A DNA stretch of 64,000 bases from Neoarius graeffei. Lineage: Eukaryota > Chordata > Actinopteri > Siluriformes > Ariidae. The position numbers and the translations under genes were made by a program. Shown here piece by piece: positions 37,868-45,900 of this stretch. The first letter of the stretch is position 1. The number at the start of each line of letters is the position of its first letter. The stretch is taken from the NCBI RefSeq assembly GCF_027579695.1, contig NC_083596.1, positions 50,281,257-50,345,256 of the forward strand, written 5' to 3'. The notes beneath the pieces are model-generated. The model was not told the DNA's origin and searched no databases. It saw only the letters and a list, made by a program, of their open reading frames with translations.

Positions 37868-40800
37868 AAATAAAACAGGGTTCCCTCTTTGGATAATCAT
37901 TCCACCCCCACCACCCCCCTCTCTCTCCACTCTCCCCCTCCTCTCACTACCTCCCTCTCTCTCTCCCCCTCCTCTCACTACCTCCCTCTCCTCTCACTAC
38001 CTCCCTCCCTCTCTCTCCACTCTCCCCCTCCTCTCACTACCTCCCTCTCTCTCTCCACTCTCCCCCTCCTCTCACTACCTCCCTCTCCTCTCACTACCTC
38101 CCTCCCTCTCTCTCCACTCTCCCCCTCCTCTCACTACCTCCCTCTCTCTCTCCACTCTCCCCCTCCTCTCACTACCTCCCTCTCTCTCTCCACTCTTCCC
38201 CTCCTCTCACTACCTCCCTCTCTCTCTCTCCACTCTCCCCCTCCTCTCACTACCTCCCTCTCTCTCTCTCCACTCTCCCCCTCCTCTCACTACCTCCCTC
38301 TCTCTCTCCACTCTCCCCCTCCTCTCACTACCTCCCTCTCTCTCTCTCCACTCTCCCCCTCCTCTCACTACCTCCCTCTCTCTCTCCACTCTCCCCCTCC
38401 ACTCTCCCCCTCCTCTCACTACCTCCCTCTCTCCACTCTCCCCCTCCTCTCACTATCTCCCTCTCTCCACTCTCCCCCTCCTCTCACTACCTCCCTCTCT
38501 CCACTCTCCCCCTCCTCTCACTACCTCCCTCTCTCCACTCTCCCCCTCCTCTCACTACCTCCCTCTCTCCACTCTCCCCCTCCTCTCACTACCTCCCTCT
38601 CTCCACTCTCCCCCTCTCTCTCTCCACTCTCCCCCTCTCTCTCTCTCTCTCCACTCTCTCTCTCCACTCTCCCCCTCCTCTCACTACCTCCCTCTCTCTC
38701 TCCCCCTCTCTCTCTCCACTCTCCCCCTCCTCTCACTACCTCCCTCTCTCTCTCTCTCCACTCTCCCCCTCCTCTCACTACCTCCCTCTCTCTCTCCCCC
38801 TCTCTCTCTCCACTCTCCCCCTCCTCTCACTACCTCCCTCTCTCTCTCCCCCTCCTCTCACTACCTCCCTCTCTCTCTCCCCCCTCTCTCCACTCTCCCC
38901 CCCTCTCTCCACTCTCCCTCCCTCCCCCCCTCCTCTCTCTCCCTCCCTCCCCCCCTCCTCTCTCTCCCTCCCTCCCCCCCTCCTCTCTCTCCCTCCCTCC
39001 CCCCCTCCTCTCTCTCCCTCCCTCCCCCCCTCCTCTCTCTCTCCCTCCTCCCTCTCTCTCTCCCTCCACTCCGCCCCATCTTCACTCCCCCCCCCAGCTG
39101 CAGGTTGTTCCTGATCTCGACTCGAGCCGGCTCTTTAGGGATTAATCTTGTCGCGGCGAATCGAGTCGTGGTGTTTGACGCATCATGGAATCCGATGTAT
39201 GACGTTCAGAGCATGTTTAGAGTTTATCGCTTTGGCCAGAAGAAACCCGTGTACATCTACCGCTTCCTAGCACAGGTACGCACGCACGCGCGCGCACACA
39301 CACACAGGTGCTGTTCTCACTTTACAGACAGGAGAGAGAACTTTAAAAGGCAACACAGATAAAATCAGTGGTGATGATGATGATGGTCCTGCTGTTCCTC
39401 AGGGAACAATGGAGCAGAAGATCTACGAGCGTCAGGTGGCGAAGCAGTCTCTGTCATCCCGTGTGGTGGACCAGCAGCAGATCCAGCGCCACTTCACACT
39501 CAGCCAACTGAGCGACCTGTACCGCTTCCAACCTGACAGCCGCGGCAAGAGCCACACTGTGGAGCCTGCGGTACACACTCTCTCTCTCTCTCTCTCTCAC
39601 TATAACACAACACGTACATCAATATTAATCTTACTTTAAATTTCTGTCCACCTGTTCAGGTGGGATTAGTTTTCCTGACTCGCGTGGGCGTCTTCACCAT
39701 GCACCAAAAAACCACAATTCCATGTGTCCTACGTCCGCATCATTTTAATTTTTGTCCTTTATTATTTAAGTGCTCGGTGTAGGGGGCGTGGCCACACAAG
39801 TTAGGACTACTGATGTCATATTGGTGTCATGATAACACATCACGATACTTTTCTGAGATTTTACAATGTTTTTATTATTATATTATCAATTAGATTAGCA
39901 AAGATTTGTAATTTTTTTCTTTTCAGTGTTAGATTTCTTAAAAAAAAAGTTTTAAATGTAAAAAATACAACAAATGTACTTTTGTACACTTGATTTCACA
40001 AACTGAGCAATTAATCAAACAAAAGAAACACGACTGCACTGCTGAGCCTGTCAAAGCTCAGCTCATCGTGAAGACATCTTGAAGGATTGTGATTTTTTTT
40101 TTTTTGAGACGTCACTCGGCCCTAACACAAGTTCATCATGAGTAGGTCACATGGTCATAAATCCGGAAGCATCGCCTCTCCGACACATCTTTTTAAAACG
40201 ACTTTTTTATTGTTCTGTTTCATTTTAGAGCAGTGACGAGATGAACTATTACCTGCGATTATTAAGTCGTAAATTACGATGGAATTTTTCCAGCTCAGTT
40301 TGTAAAAACTTAAACAGAATAAATCCCAGATATTCCGGGAACGACGACATTCCTCACCTCCACGTGGAAAGTTAATCCCGCCTTGATGCGGTTGAAGATG
40401 CAAAGCACGTACAATCGTTTATTCGTGATTTGACATTAGCTCCGCCCCCAGACACGTCACTGCGATACATCTGTGCACCATCATAAGGTGGAGTTTGAGC
40501 AGAGGGGGAGGGGTCAGTTTGGGAGAGAAAGGCTGGTCGGTGTTTTCATTGTGATTGCAGTTCACCTCACAGCCAGCAGATGGCGCCAAACATCACAAAC
40601 TGCTGCTTTAAAATGAGTGTGTGTGTGTGTGTGTGTGTGTGTGTAGGACAAGGTGCTGGCGATGCTCCTGAAGCACTGTGGGCGAACCATAGTGTCGTTC
40701 CATGAACACAATTCGCTGTTGGATCACAGGGTGGAGGAGGAGCTTAGCATGGAGGAAAGGAAGGAGGCGTGGGAGGAGTACAAGCTCGAGGAGACGAAGC

Positions 40801-41944
40801 AAACACACACACGTGTATATATACATACATACACACACTGCCATCCTCTGTGTCCATTTTCTGTTCATTTTTTTCCTCTCACTGTTCGTTCACAGATCTC
40901 CAGCCAGGATTCAGGTGAGCTGTCGAGGAAAAGCAACCAGGAGCTGGAGGTAGTGTGTGTGTGTGTGCGCGCGCGTGCAAAACTGGTACCAAGGATGGTG
41001 AAAGAATAAGAAAGACAAACTAGAGAATGAGAATTAAAGAAAGACAACGAAGTTGGAAGCTTGAAATGAAAATAAAGAAACTCTGAGGAGCAAAACAGTG
41101 CTGCTGTTTTTTTTTTTCTTTTTCTTTCATTAGGTGATGTTAAGGAAAGGACGTCTGGACCTGCAGAAAGCTTCACAGAACATCAACCGCCTAAGTCTGG
41201 AGTTCTTCCAGCAGGAAGTGGTGTGTGTGTTTTAGTATATACAGTCTGCATTGTGTAAATAAATCACATCCCTTTTTCTATGTAATTATGACGTGTACGT
41301 TGTGGTGTGTGTAGAAGAAATATCACCCTCTGCTGGATGAAGAGGGAATAAAGCAGAAGGCCACTCAGGCTTACCAGGGCTTTGAAAGAGACAGACAGCG
41401 CAGGATCGAGATTTACCAACGCAAGCTCAAGAGTCAGCAAAAGGTGTGTGTGTACACACACATGCGCACACATTTCATCAGCATGAGTGCACTCGTTGTA
41501 TCGCAGTGTATTTTGCACTGGAAGTCTTCCATTTTGTTTGTGGACCCTCTAAATACTCGGTAGTGAGCAGGGCTTCAGAAGCATGTTGCTGTTTATTGTT
41601 GGAATAATCACCTCTCTGTGTCTCAGCTCATTCGGTACACGCAGCAGATTCTGGCTAAAAGGGCGGAGCATAGCCACAGAACTCCTCCCACGCCAGTCGA
41701 GTCAAGATTTCAAGCGGGTGAATCTTCCTCAGCCACGCCTACTCCACAGGTCCAGCACAGCCAATCGTACGGCTCTTTCTCTCAGCCGTCATCATCTCGA
41801 GTCGTACGTCAGACAGGACTTCCTGTCGGAGCTGGTCTAGATCTTCTCACAACAACTGCGGAGCACCAGGGTGACAGGTGGTTAAAGGGGCGGTCTGATA
41901 ACGGTACACACGCTCACGCCAGCGGTTCAGTCGGTTTTTCCTGA
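9..41944 (+). CDS. atrx: ATRX chromatin remodeler, 3' part of the gene (28 exons, starts inside the ADD domain)
   Basis: SNF2-family nuclear ATPase that, with DAXX, deposits histone H3.3 at repeats and heterochromatin (family knowledge). Exons read: 9-507, 631-1543, 1734-1794, 9884-10047, 10684-10860, 11043-11124, 11304-11361, 11738-11950, 12355-12487, 12606-12715, 12804-12947, 13080-13257, 35626-35763, 35876-36051, 36223-36340, 36461-36567, 36666-36748, 36831-36883, 36964-37105, 37442-37542, 37716-37824, 39098-39275, 39403-39570, 40647-40814, 40896-40949, 41134-41220, 41315-41443, 41627-41944. All introns are GT-AG and phases match at every junction, giving about 1,619 residues. The 5' exons lie outside the window. 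Human ATRX is 2,492 residues; the deficit here is mainly in the acidic centre. The least certain points are the donor at 40814 (the read-through to 40895 is also open) and whether 41627-41944 is the only last exon. A fish atrx paralogue is possible. Confidence 0.93.
6093..6143. repeat. (CT)n microsatellite
   Basis: About 25 uninterrupted CT units within the large ATRX intron, followed by a poly-T run near 6173-6189 and another near 6245-6268. Confidence 0.95.
7390..7500 (+). repeat. Fragment of an interspersed fish repeat ('AAGCAGCTT' family)
   Basis: Resembles 56985-57090 in this same window: both carry AGTTTAT, a TGT(C)ACAAAGCAGCTT-like core, a GAGCTAA word and ATCCCTAAT in the same order. 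Two copies 49 kb apart show that it is dispersed. This copy is truncated at about 7500, just before a poly-G tract (7536-7554) and the palindrome. Confidence 0.65.
7607..8953. repeat. 1.3-kb near-perfect palindrome (inverted repeat)
   Basis: The left arm, about 7650-8273, is the reverse complement of 8295-8917, with only a handful of differences (for example CTCGAGGTC versus CTAGAGGTC). A 21-base spacer (8274-8294) separates them. Similarity continues more weakly outwards to about 7607 and 8953 through a shared GACTGGTACCAAAAT word. The mirror symmetry explains two almost identical 70-codon ORFs on opposite strands (8159-8371 and 8196-8408), which are artefacts. The arms contain no recognised protein. 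It may be a foldback element or a local inverted duplication. Confidence 0.93.
8925..9510 (-). pseudogene. CR1/Rex1-like non-LTR retrotransposon relic (reverse transcriptase C-terminal part)
   Basis: On the minus strand, broken frames read [24 protein letters not shown], a WYSHCTSE segment and [21 protein letters not shown]. In order these match the C-terminal end of fish Rex1/CR1 reverse transcriptases (pattern VDFRR ... FKFLGVHI ... ILTNFYR ... WYGNCT ... TRCLRKA). Frameshifts and missing pieces show that it is dead. It adjoins the palindrome and lies inside an ATRX intron. The section 9300-9510 is only weakly assignable. Confidence 0.6.
9884..13257 (+). CDS. atrx: ATRX middle segment: DAXX-binding motif, linker, first half of the SNF2 ATPase
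   Basis: Nine exons. The first (9884-10047) reads [17 protein letters not shown], equivalent to the human DAXX-binding helix IAKKMLLEEIKANLSS, followed by an acidic stretch. Exons 10684-11361 encode a divergent linker with [13 protein letters not shown]. Exon 11738-11950 is a charged coiled-coil-like helix ([26 protein letters not shown]). Exons 12355-12487 and 12606-12715 give [19 protein letters not shown] and the Walker A motif [10 protein letters not shown]. Exon 12804-12947 has motif Ia ([14 protein letters not shown]). Exon 13080-13257 has [12 protein letters not shown] and stops at AALQNPG, immediately before the DEGH box, which lies 22 kb downstream. Phases agree throughout. Confidence 0.93.
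11405..11470 (+). repeat. Short dispersed repeat with ACAAGAGGAATAAAACA core
   Basis: The word ACAAGAGGAATAAAACATT followed by a TGCTGTTAT word occurs at about 11413-11456 and again at about 63963-63993 at the window's right edge. This shows a dispersed repeat whose full extent is not visible here. Confidence 0.5.
12130..12345 (+). repeat. Interspersed MITE-like repeat with GTGAGGAC/GTCCTCAC ends and (GT)n tail
   Basis: Contains the inverted pair GAAGTGAGGAC ... GTCCTCACTTC near 12139-12171, a TTAGGGTT-like middle and GAGTGTCCCCAC near 12300, then (GT)n. I recognise this arrangement as a common teleost intronic repeat. It sits in the ATRX intron 11951-12354. Confidence 0.5.
13305..26896 (+). 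repeat. Giant 44-bp tandem array, left block (about 309 copies)
   Basis: Head-to-tail units of 44 bases containing CTCGCACCCTGCCGAATCC, a CTTATACACAATG-type segment and TACTGTA. Length is almost invariant; one unit near 13722 lacks three bases. Variants recur: CATGCACA for TATACACA, ACCCGCCCG or ACCCCGCCG for ACCCTGCCG, CTCTTTATA, TGCTGAATCC, CTCTTACCC. The 5' edge (13265-13390) has degenerate units, while the interior is homogenised. It lies wholly inside the ATRX intron 13258-35625. The unit contains no stop trinucleotide in any forward frame, hence the very long ORFs across it, which I do not regard as genes. Confidence 0.97.
26897..27028 (-). repeat. Penelope pLTR-like repeat, left copy
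   Basis: About 130 bases identical to 29583-29714 in the same orientation. It includes an A-rich tract (minus strand), the ORF start region and a hammerhead-like core at its inner edge. Confidence 0.9.
26993..27028 (-). ncRNA. Candidate hammerhead ribozyme core (left pLTR)
   Basis: Minus strand reads CTGAGGA, then a GACG/CGTC stem around a nine-base loop, then GAAAC and ATGTC. This fits the hammerhead pattern CUGANGA - stem II - GAAA - short stem III - UH. Hammerheads are documented in Penelope pLTRs. Stems I and III look weak as monomers. Confidence 0.6.
27114..29600 (-). CDS. Penelope-like reverse transcriptase / GIY-YIG endonuclease, intact
   Basis: Protein of 828 residues catalysing target-primed reverse transcription of the element. 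Visible motifs: a charged N-terminus; [14 protein letters not shown] near residue 265; [17 protein letters not shown] near 340; motif [12 protein letters not shown] near 400; motif [17 protein letters not shown] near 460; catalytic YVDDI near 500; LDLKI then LNWTSEHP near 580-600; and a C-terminal GIY-YIG nuclease starting [19 protein letters not shown] near 695, followed by RKNEHKK, a histidine/cysteine segment ([10 protein letters not shown]) and the glutamate region [10 protein letters not shown]. The start codon lies inside the pLTR-like repeat. There are no stops or frameshifts, so it may be active. Length is typical of the family. Confidence 0.95.
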   Translation of the reverse strand: MNVIEILRISYGDESIKEFRRLERLTQKRARYRNHLRFNLRCRDEEVVPASLNIKNPIPTRNAEKMIRKVRMTLVKERIRCTTDKLNNINSELHRETETFKRRFPQSKEMEMAIHGHLADIHEQEFTMTKTRQIRKLDKLIAWKKKAEPEHAHINEKWIHNISRYKLSQAERSILAKGLNYAVTPNNIPHDEFILATELACEKIQDQGQKAALRNAIAGILKTAKPPPSNITKQEAKAMRTLSKNKDITILPADKGRTTVIMDTDEYERKMNELLSDNAFEILKKDPTEDKKKKLKALLKPLLKENKIDKQAYNHLVPTANVIPRIYGTPKIHKPGTPLRPIVDSIGSVTYNLSKALTEIIKPLLGLTDQHCKNSKQLAEELKNIKMQQDEVFISHDVISLFTRTPTEATIQVVQDKLKTDRTLKKRTNLTVQDITQLLQFIATSTYFQFRNTIYRQKEGFAMGDPLSAIMCGFFMEDLEQKALTTIPSEYRPTLWKRYVDDILEKVKRGHTQQLTDHLNTIDNTGNIKFTHEEETEQSIAFLDLKIQHTEDGDIKIKVHRKPTHTDQYLNWTSEHPIMHKISVVRTLHERTAIITDSQDKEQEEQHIQHALKACQYPQWAISKGAEQVKNNKTQKKGKKQTNKQEHRGVVTLPYIRGITERIQRVMRKHNINTPVKPHTTLRQILVHPKDRIHPDNRCNTIYEIPCQLCNKTYIGETGRSFNTRKNEHKKECEKETATRQTRTIKEKAQQENYKSAITDHCKRENHIMDWGNARVIRTEDNKHQRWIREAMEIRKRSPRTINRDEGAYMLSHTWSAILQGTNRQYKA
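29583..29714 (-). repeat. Penelope pLTR-like repeat, internal copy
   Basis: Direct repeat of 26897-27028. On the minus strand it precedes and overlaps the ATG of the 828-codon ORF, the position expected for the element's promoter and ribozyme region. Confidence 0.9.
29680..29714 (-). ncRNA. Candidate hammerhead ribozyme core (internal pLTR)
   Basis: Same core as the left copy, located upstream of the reverse transcriptase ATG on the minus strand. The sequence beyond CTGA differs because the inverted fragment is joined here. Confidence 0.58.
29719..30502 (+). pseudogene. Truncated inverted Penelope copy: C-terminal 250+ codons only
   Basis: Encodes [15 protein letters not shown] onward to the same terminal NRQYKA, residue-for-residue the same as the C-terminal part of the minus-strand ORF. 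It lacks the reverse transcriptase palm and so cannot work alone. It joins the upstream pLTR of the full copy at about 29714-29719, making an inverted repeat of about 0.88 kb with 27025-27905. Confidence 0.93.
30585..30680 (+). repeat. Penelope pLTR-like repeat, right inverted copy (incomplete)
   Basis: Reverse complement of the left copy, missing the outermost roughly 37 bases; it ends TACTAA directly at the target duplication. Confidence 0.88.
30587..30624 (+). ncRNA. Candidate hammerhead ribozyme core (right inverted pLTR)
   Basis: CTGAGGA at 30589-30595, GACG/CGTC stem, GAAAC at 30614-30618, then ATGTC. It is identical to the other two copies. Confidence 0.58.
30681..35562 (+). repeat. 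Giant 44-bp tandem array, right block (about 111 copies)
   Basis: Continuation of the same 44-base array after the Penelope insertion. It ends at CTCCTTATTCG, then unique sequence, then (TG)n against the acceptor at 35625. Multi-unit blocks are shared with the left block: the variant strings at 30700-31200 recur at about 21600-22060 and 32460-32990. Confidence 0.96.
35626..41944 (+). CDS. atrx: ATRX C-terminal segment: DEGH box, helicase C lobe, C-terminal region and stop
   Basis: Sixteen exons. 35626-35763 holds motif II ([14 protein letters not shown]) and motif III (LTGTPLQNN). 35876-36567 holds [18 protein letters not shown] and [21 protein letters not shown] short acidic insert (36666-36883) replaces the longer mammalian one. 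36964-37105 gives [13 protein letters not shown], and 37442-37824 gives [14 protein letters not shown] and [17 protein letters not shown]. 39098-39275 holds [20 protein letters not shown] and motif VI ([21 protein letters not shown]). 39403-39570 holds [20 protein letters not shown]. The C-terminus keeps [11 protein letters not shown] and [10 protein letters not shown], then diverges. The stop is at 41942-41944, and the first AATAAA downstream is at 42486-42491. Confidence 0.92.
36414..36457. repeat. (TG)n microsatellite abutting an ATRX splice acceptor
   Basis: TG repeat running straight into TAG at the 3' splice site of exon 36461-36567. Similar tracts lie just before exons 12606, 35626, 36223, 36964, 37716, 40647 and 41315, and after the donor at 36748. 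Confidence 0.95.
37910..39095. repeat. 1.2-kb polypyrimidine minisatellite in an ATRX intron
   Basis: Almost pure C/T on the plus strand, with regular single-A words CACTACCTCC and CTCCACTCTCCCC, in units of roughly 30-45 bases built of CTCTCC blocks; the last part changes to CCCTCCCTCCCCCC. It runs directly into the acceptor (…CCCCCAG|CTGCAGG) of ATRX exon 39098-39275. Long ORFs across it are low-complexity artefacts. Confidence 0.95.
39571..40646 (+). other. ATRX intron, 1.08 kb, no recognisable feature
   Basis: AT-rich intron between the EPA and DKV exons; apart from a terminal (TG)n I see no element or exon. Confidence 0.7.
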
Positions 41945-42485
41945 AGTGCGTTCTGACACTTGTTTGCCAAAAGAATTGGCTTGATTTTGTTCTCGAACAG
42001 CGATCCACAAACCTGCTGCTGAAAATCCGGATCGCTGTCGAGCCAAAAGTTCGTTTATTTTTCTCCGTGATCGAATGTAATTGCGTCCCTAAGTTACGAT
42101 GCCAACTTTTGAACCACGACGACGACTTTCCCTCGAACGGCGTCAGTTAGCGAAATCGCTAATGTGTTCAGTATCTGAAGTTTTGTGCTGCAATGTAGCG
42201 AACCACTAATGCAAGCTAAGTTAAGCTAAGCTAATCTCATAGACTACATTTGCTCGAAGTTAATTTTGGCCAAATATATATTAAAAAAAAAGGAATTATT
42301 CTCTTACAACACTGCTGTAGTTGTGTATATCACAAATTGAAGAAAAAAGAAAGTGTGTGTAGCATGTGCTGTGTTTACATGTTTAAACCTGTCGTTACTT
42401 GTTAAGTAAAAAGGCAGATTTTGTCAGAAGACACTCAGAGTCAATGTTTTACTGTCTGCTGAACTGATATTTGACTCATTAACTC

Positions 42486-42491
42486 AATAAA
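42486..42491 (+). terminator. Candidate ATRX polyadenylation signal AATAAA
   Basis: First canonical AATAAA after the ATRX stop, about 540 bases downstream; it is directly followed by a copy of an ATRX exon fragment. Confidence 0.45.
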
Positions 42492-42534
42492 GGAACATCA
42501 AACCCCAAAGTCTGGAGTTCTTCCAGCAGGACGT
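42492..42534 (+). pseudogene. Duplicated fragment of an ATRX exon in the 3' flank
   Basis: About 43 bases resembling 41177-41219 (exon 41134-41220): GAACATCAA, then AAGTCTGGAGTTCTTCCAGC and AGGA, with a few changes between. It lies 1.3 kb downstream of the original, after the stop codon. Confidence 0.8.
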
Positions 42535-42979
42535 TTGTTAATTTCATGCTGCAGAGTTGTGCAGTTGATGATTAAAGGGTTAAAAAAATATATATCTTTA
42601 ATCTGTCGTGTGTGAGAGCGATATTATCATGGACAAGAATTTCCTGAAGTGAGAAATTAATAGAAAACATGTTTACTTCAGTCTGCCTTATAATGCAAGT
42701 CGAAGGGCAGACGTCGAATGGTACATACAGTCGCGGATTTTAAGACACGATAGTCGGAATTTAAAACTTTAGCCATTAAACAAAGACAGACATGAGAGAA
42801 AATCTTCCCGAAACTTCTTATTTCGAGCTGTAACTCATACCGCAAAAATGATATTTAAAAGAAAAAAAGATCTGGTTGCTTTACTTGTCGCCAGACGCCA
42901 TCACAGCTGCACAACAACAACATGGTGCATCTTTTAAATCAGCTTAACTATGCTTTCTTCCCTCACATAAAACCATTCA

Positions 42980-44258
42980 CAGAGATGCCTACCCCAAATT
43001 TTGAATTTCAGTATTTTGGAATGACTTTCAGTAACATTAATTTATGCGCATTTCCATTATAAAGAGGTGTATATACACCAATATGTTTAACATTTAAATT
43101 ATTAAAAAGAACTCTTTTTTTGTGTGAATTGAGTAAACAAAACACGAGCAGCCATCTCAACTGAATTTCCACTCAACAAATTTCTAGCGCATACAATACA
43201 TCACATTTTTCTAAATACAATAGTGTTCCCTGTTTGCAGACATTACGGTTGACTACCAATCGTTGGTACTGAATGTAACTCCTCAAAAAGTATTATATTA
43301 TATTGCCTGGCAAAATGTTCTACCTGTTAACGGATTCTAATAAAATTTAAAAAAAATTTCTTATTTCATGCCAAAGAGAGTCTGACATTGTTATCTTAAT
43401 GTCCCAATATATAAATACTTCAGCATAATGCTTCAGAAGAGACAGTGAATAAAATGACATTTATAATTGTATTTAAAACAGTGGAATCATCAATTTTTTG
43501 CCACAATCCCAAAAACATTAATCATAAAATTCTGTTGTTTTTGATCATACTACATGGACATTTGCACTTGCAACACTGAAAAGACTTTGAATTAAAGAAG
43601 TGCAGCCAGTGTTTGATGTTTCAGTGAATAAAAATCAGACATGTAAAAAGAAACTGAATAAGTTTAACTCACATTTCATGGCACTAATCGGCAAGTTCAA
43701 CTCCAAGCACAGGTCAACCATCACCGCTTCAGCACGTGTCACGTTCCGTGTCTTTTCATCCACAGATTTCGTAAAAAACTGCTGGATACCCCCAGATTTA
43801 CTTTCCGCCTGACTCGCCATTTCAGCATACTCCATATGTTTTTTTTTTTTTTTTGTAGTTGACATGCCGTGTGCAGTCATCGCGACCACCATGAGTGATG
43901 TTAATGTCAGTTCTACACAGTTTGCAGTGCGCGTATCCATTGCCCTTTTGACTGGGTGTAACGCACGGCCATTCTACCGTATATCGTGGGAGGAACACCT
44001 GTCCCGATACTGAGCGTTTCATTTCCACTATTGAGAAGCAGCACCATGCGTGTGTGATGTCGAGCGAAAATAGTGCGAACAAATGTGTGGTTGTCGTAAA
44101 AATAAGTAGCCGTGAATCGCGCATGGATTGAAAAAGTCGCTTGGACATTTAAAAACAACTCACTGGAATTTAAGACTTTATAATAATTCCGTACAGAATA
44201 ACACTGCTTGCCGTAACATCGTGTTTACGTAACTTTTCCGTACTAGTAGGCATCTCTG
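42980..44258. mobile_element. hAT-like DNA transposon, non-autonomous, 1.28 kb with terminal inverted repeats
   Basis: The left end CAGAGATGCCTAC (42980-42992) is matched by its exact reverse complement at 44246-44258. Both ends are flanked by the direct repeat CATTCA (42974-42979, 44259-44264). CAG-starting inverted repeats fit hAT; the usual 8-base duplication is seen only as 6 matching bases. Inside, on the minus strand, is a zinc-finger relic (separate entry) but no transposase core. Confidence 0.75.
43635..44030 (-). pseudogene. BED-type zinc finger / hAT N-terminal relic
   Basis: Minus-strand frames read YAHCKLCRTDINITHGGRDD, TRHVNYKKK, then after a frameshift EYAEMASQAES, GGIQQFFTKSVDEKTRNVTR and AEAVMVDLCLELNLPISAM. 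This resembles N-terminal parts of fish hAT-related ORFs (CxxC ... H finger followed by an 'FF/RAE…HNLP'-like segment). The frame break near a poly-T run (43842-43856) and the missing catalytic domain mark it as dead. Confidence 0.6.
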
Positions 44259-45170
44259 CATTCAAATTCTAGATTTACAGCTTCATTTATATCCAGGAAG
44301 AATTTCTGAAAATGTTAACGTCATGTTTATTAAATGTTCAGCATCTGCCCTTAGACTTCCATTCCAGGGGATTTGGAGGAAACTGGCTTTCTGGGGTTTG
44401 CCGTGCAGGGAAACATGCATCTTCCTCTCTCTCGCACATTACAGATGTGTTGAACAGAAATTAAATACAAACACGTTAGACTTTCCCTTTAATATCACAG
44501 CAAGCTCGGAAAAGGACATCAGGCTCCTCAGTGAAGCTCATGAATTCATGTGCACGACCTGAACTTGAAAGCTCAGTGGAAAAAGTACTAAATCTGGTGT
44601 GTGTGTGTGTTGGCATCACTAAAGCTCTGCTTATTTTCAAGGCAGTAGCAAGTCGTAGAATGTTTCAGATCTGACCCTAGCAGAGACTCCTCCTCTGTGA
44701 CATCACACACAAAATCTCATGGAAATAAAAACAAGCCTCTTCAGTACAAAATATTTATTAATTTTTTTCATATATAATATATATATATCATCAGCACTGA
44801 TTCAGCAGAACGTGGAGGAATAATCCAGTGGATGAGCCGAGTATCAAAGCTGGAATGTGTCCTTTAAACTCTAGAACACGGCAGAATTTTCTAGAACGGC
44901 AAAGGCGTGTTCTGAACACGGACCGTACACAAGACGGACGTGGCAACTGAAGCCAAAATCGTAATCGGATGCCCTGGGGTGGAAGGCTGAAGTACAATGT
45001 TTAGCCCCGCCCACATCCAGATTTGTCAGTGCAAAGAAACAGGAGATGTGGGTTATTTTTGAGACTCTGACACCAAAACATTTAGAGTTTGCTATTCACG
45101 AGAAGCATCTATCTGCTGATGTGAACGAAGCCTTGCAAAAATGAGACGTCAGAAACTGTCAGATCAATAA
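44259..45170. other. Intergenic stretch without recognisable gene
   Basis: AT-rich, with (TG)n at 44598 and an AT repeat near 44770-44788. Minus-strand TTTATT words here could serve as UPRT polyadenylation signals. Nothing else is supported. Confidence 0.5.
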
Positions 45171-45179
45171 GTCCTGATG

Positions 45180-45900
45180 TGCTGGAAAGGTTTACGAAGC
45201 AGTCTCGATATTCATCAGTCCACGCTCAGCCAAACGAGACGACAATTTAGTAGTGTGGCTGTTCTCCGTAGAAGTGGGCGTCTGGCCGAGGTTACTCCAA
45301 ACGCAGAATCCTCAATGAAGTAAAGAACCTGAGAGTAAGAGCTAAAGGCTTGAAGGAACCATTGGGACTCGTTGATATCTCTGTTCATGAGTCAAACATA
45401 CGCAGGACACCATGGAGGAAACCGCTGCTCTCCAAAATAATACTGGAAGAACACCGAGCACGACCTATGGCATTTAAAAAAAAAAAAAAAGCAGCATGGT
45501 GGTGGGAGCATCATGATTTTCTGCCTCGGAAAGTGGCCCAGTCAGAGCTCAGACTTTAACCCGACATCCTGATAATACAGCCAAGCTGAAAACGTTCCGT
45601 CAGGAAGAACGGACCAAAATTCCTTCTGAACGGTGTGCAGCTCTGATCCACAACTCCCAGCAGCACTTGTTTGAGGTCATTACTGCCACCAGGAACTAAA
45701 CCTAAGGGTTCGTTTACTTTTCCCAACAGCACTGTGCATGTATAATGGCTGTGTTCAGTAAAGATGTGAACGATTAACTGTTTGGGTGTTATTAGTTAAA
45801 ACTTTTATTGTAAACATGGATGAAGATCAGACCGTATTTAAAAATACAGAAATGCAGGTCATTCCAAAGGGTTCACTTACTTTTTCTTGCCACTGTATGC
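45180..45900 (+). pseudogene. Tc1/mariner transposon relic
   Basis: Plus-strand fragments resemble a Tc1 transposase: AAWWWEHHDF at about 45490 (cf. GGGSIMxWGxF), a P-x-S-DFN-like WPSQSSDFNPTS pattern near 45535-45570, and HNSQQHLFEVI-like text near 45650. The right end GGTTCACTTACTTTTTCTTG-CCACTGTAT (45868-45897) is a standard Tc1 family terminus. It carries multiple frameshifts, a poly-A expansion (45476-45490) and internal deletions; I do not see a left terminus. Confidence 0.75.

Noticed and set aside
37889-39145. 418-codon Ser/Leu/Pro-rich ORF
   Set aside because: Low-complexity translation of the polypyrimidine array.
42972-44266. 8-base target duplication for the hAT-like element
   Set aside because: Only CATTCA (6 bases) matches at both junctions; the two further bases differ.
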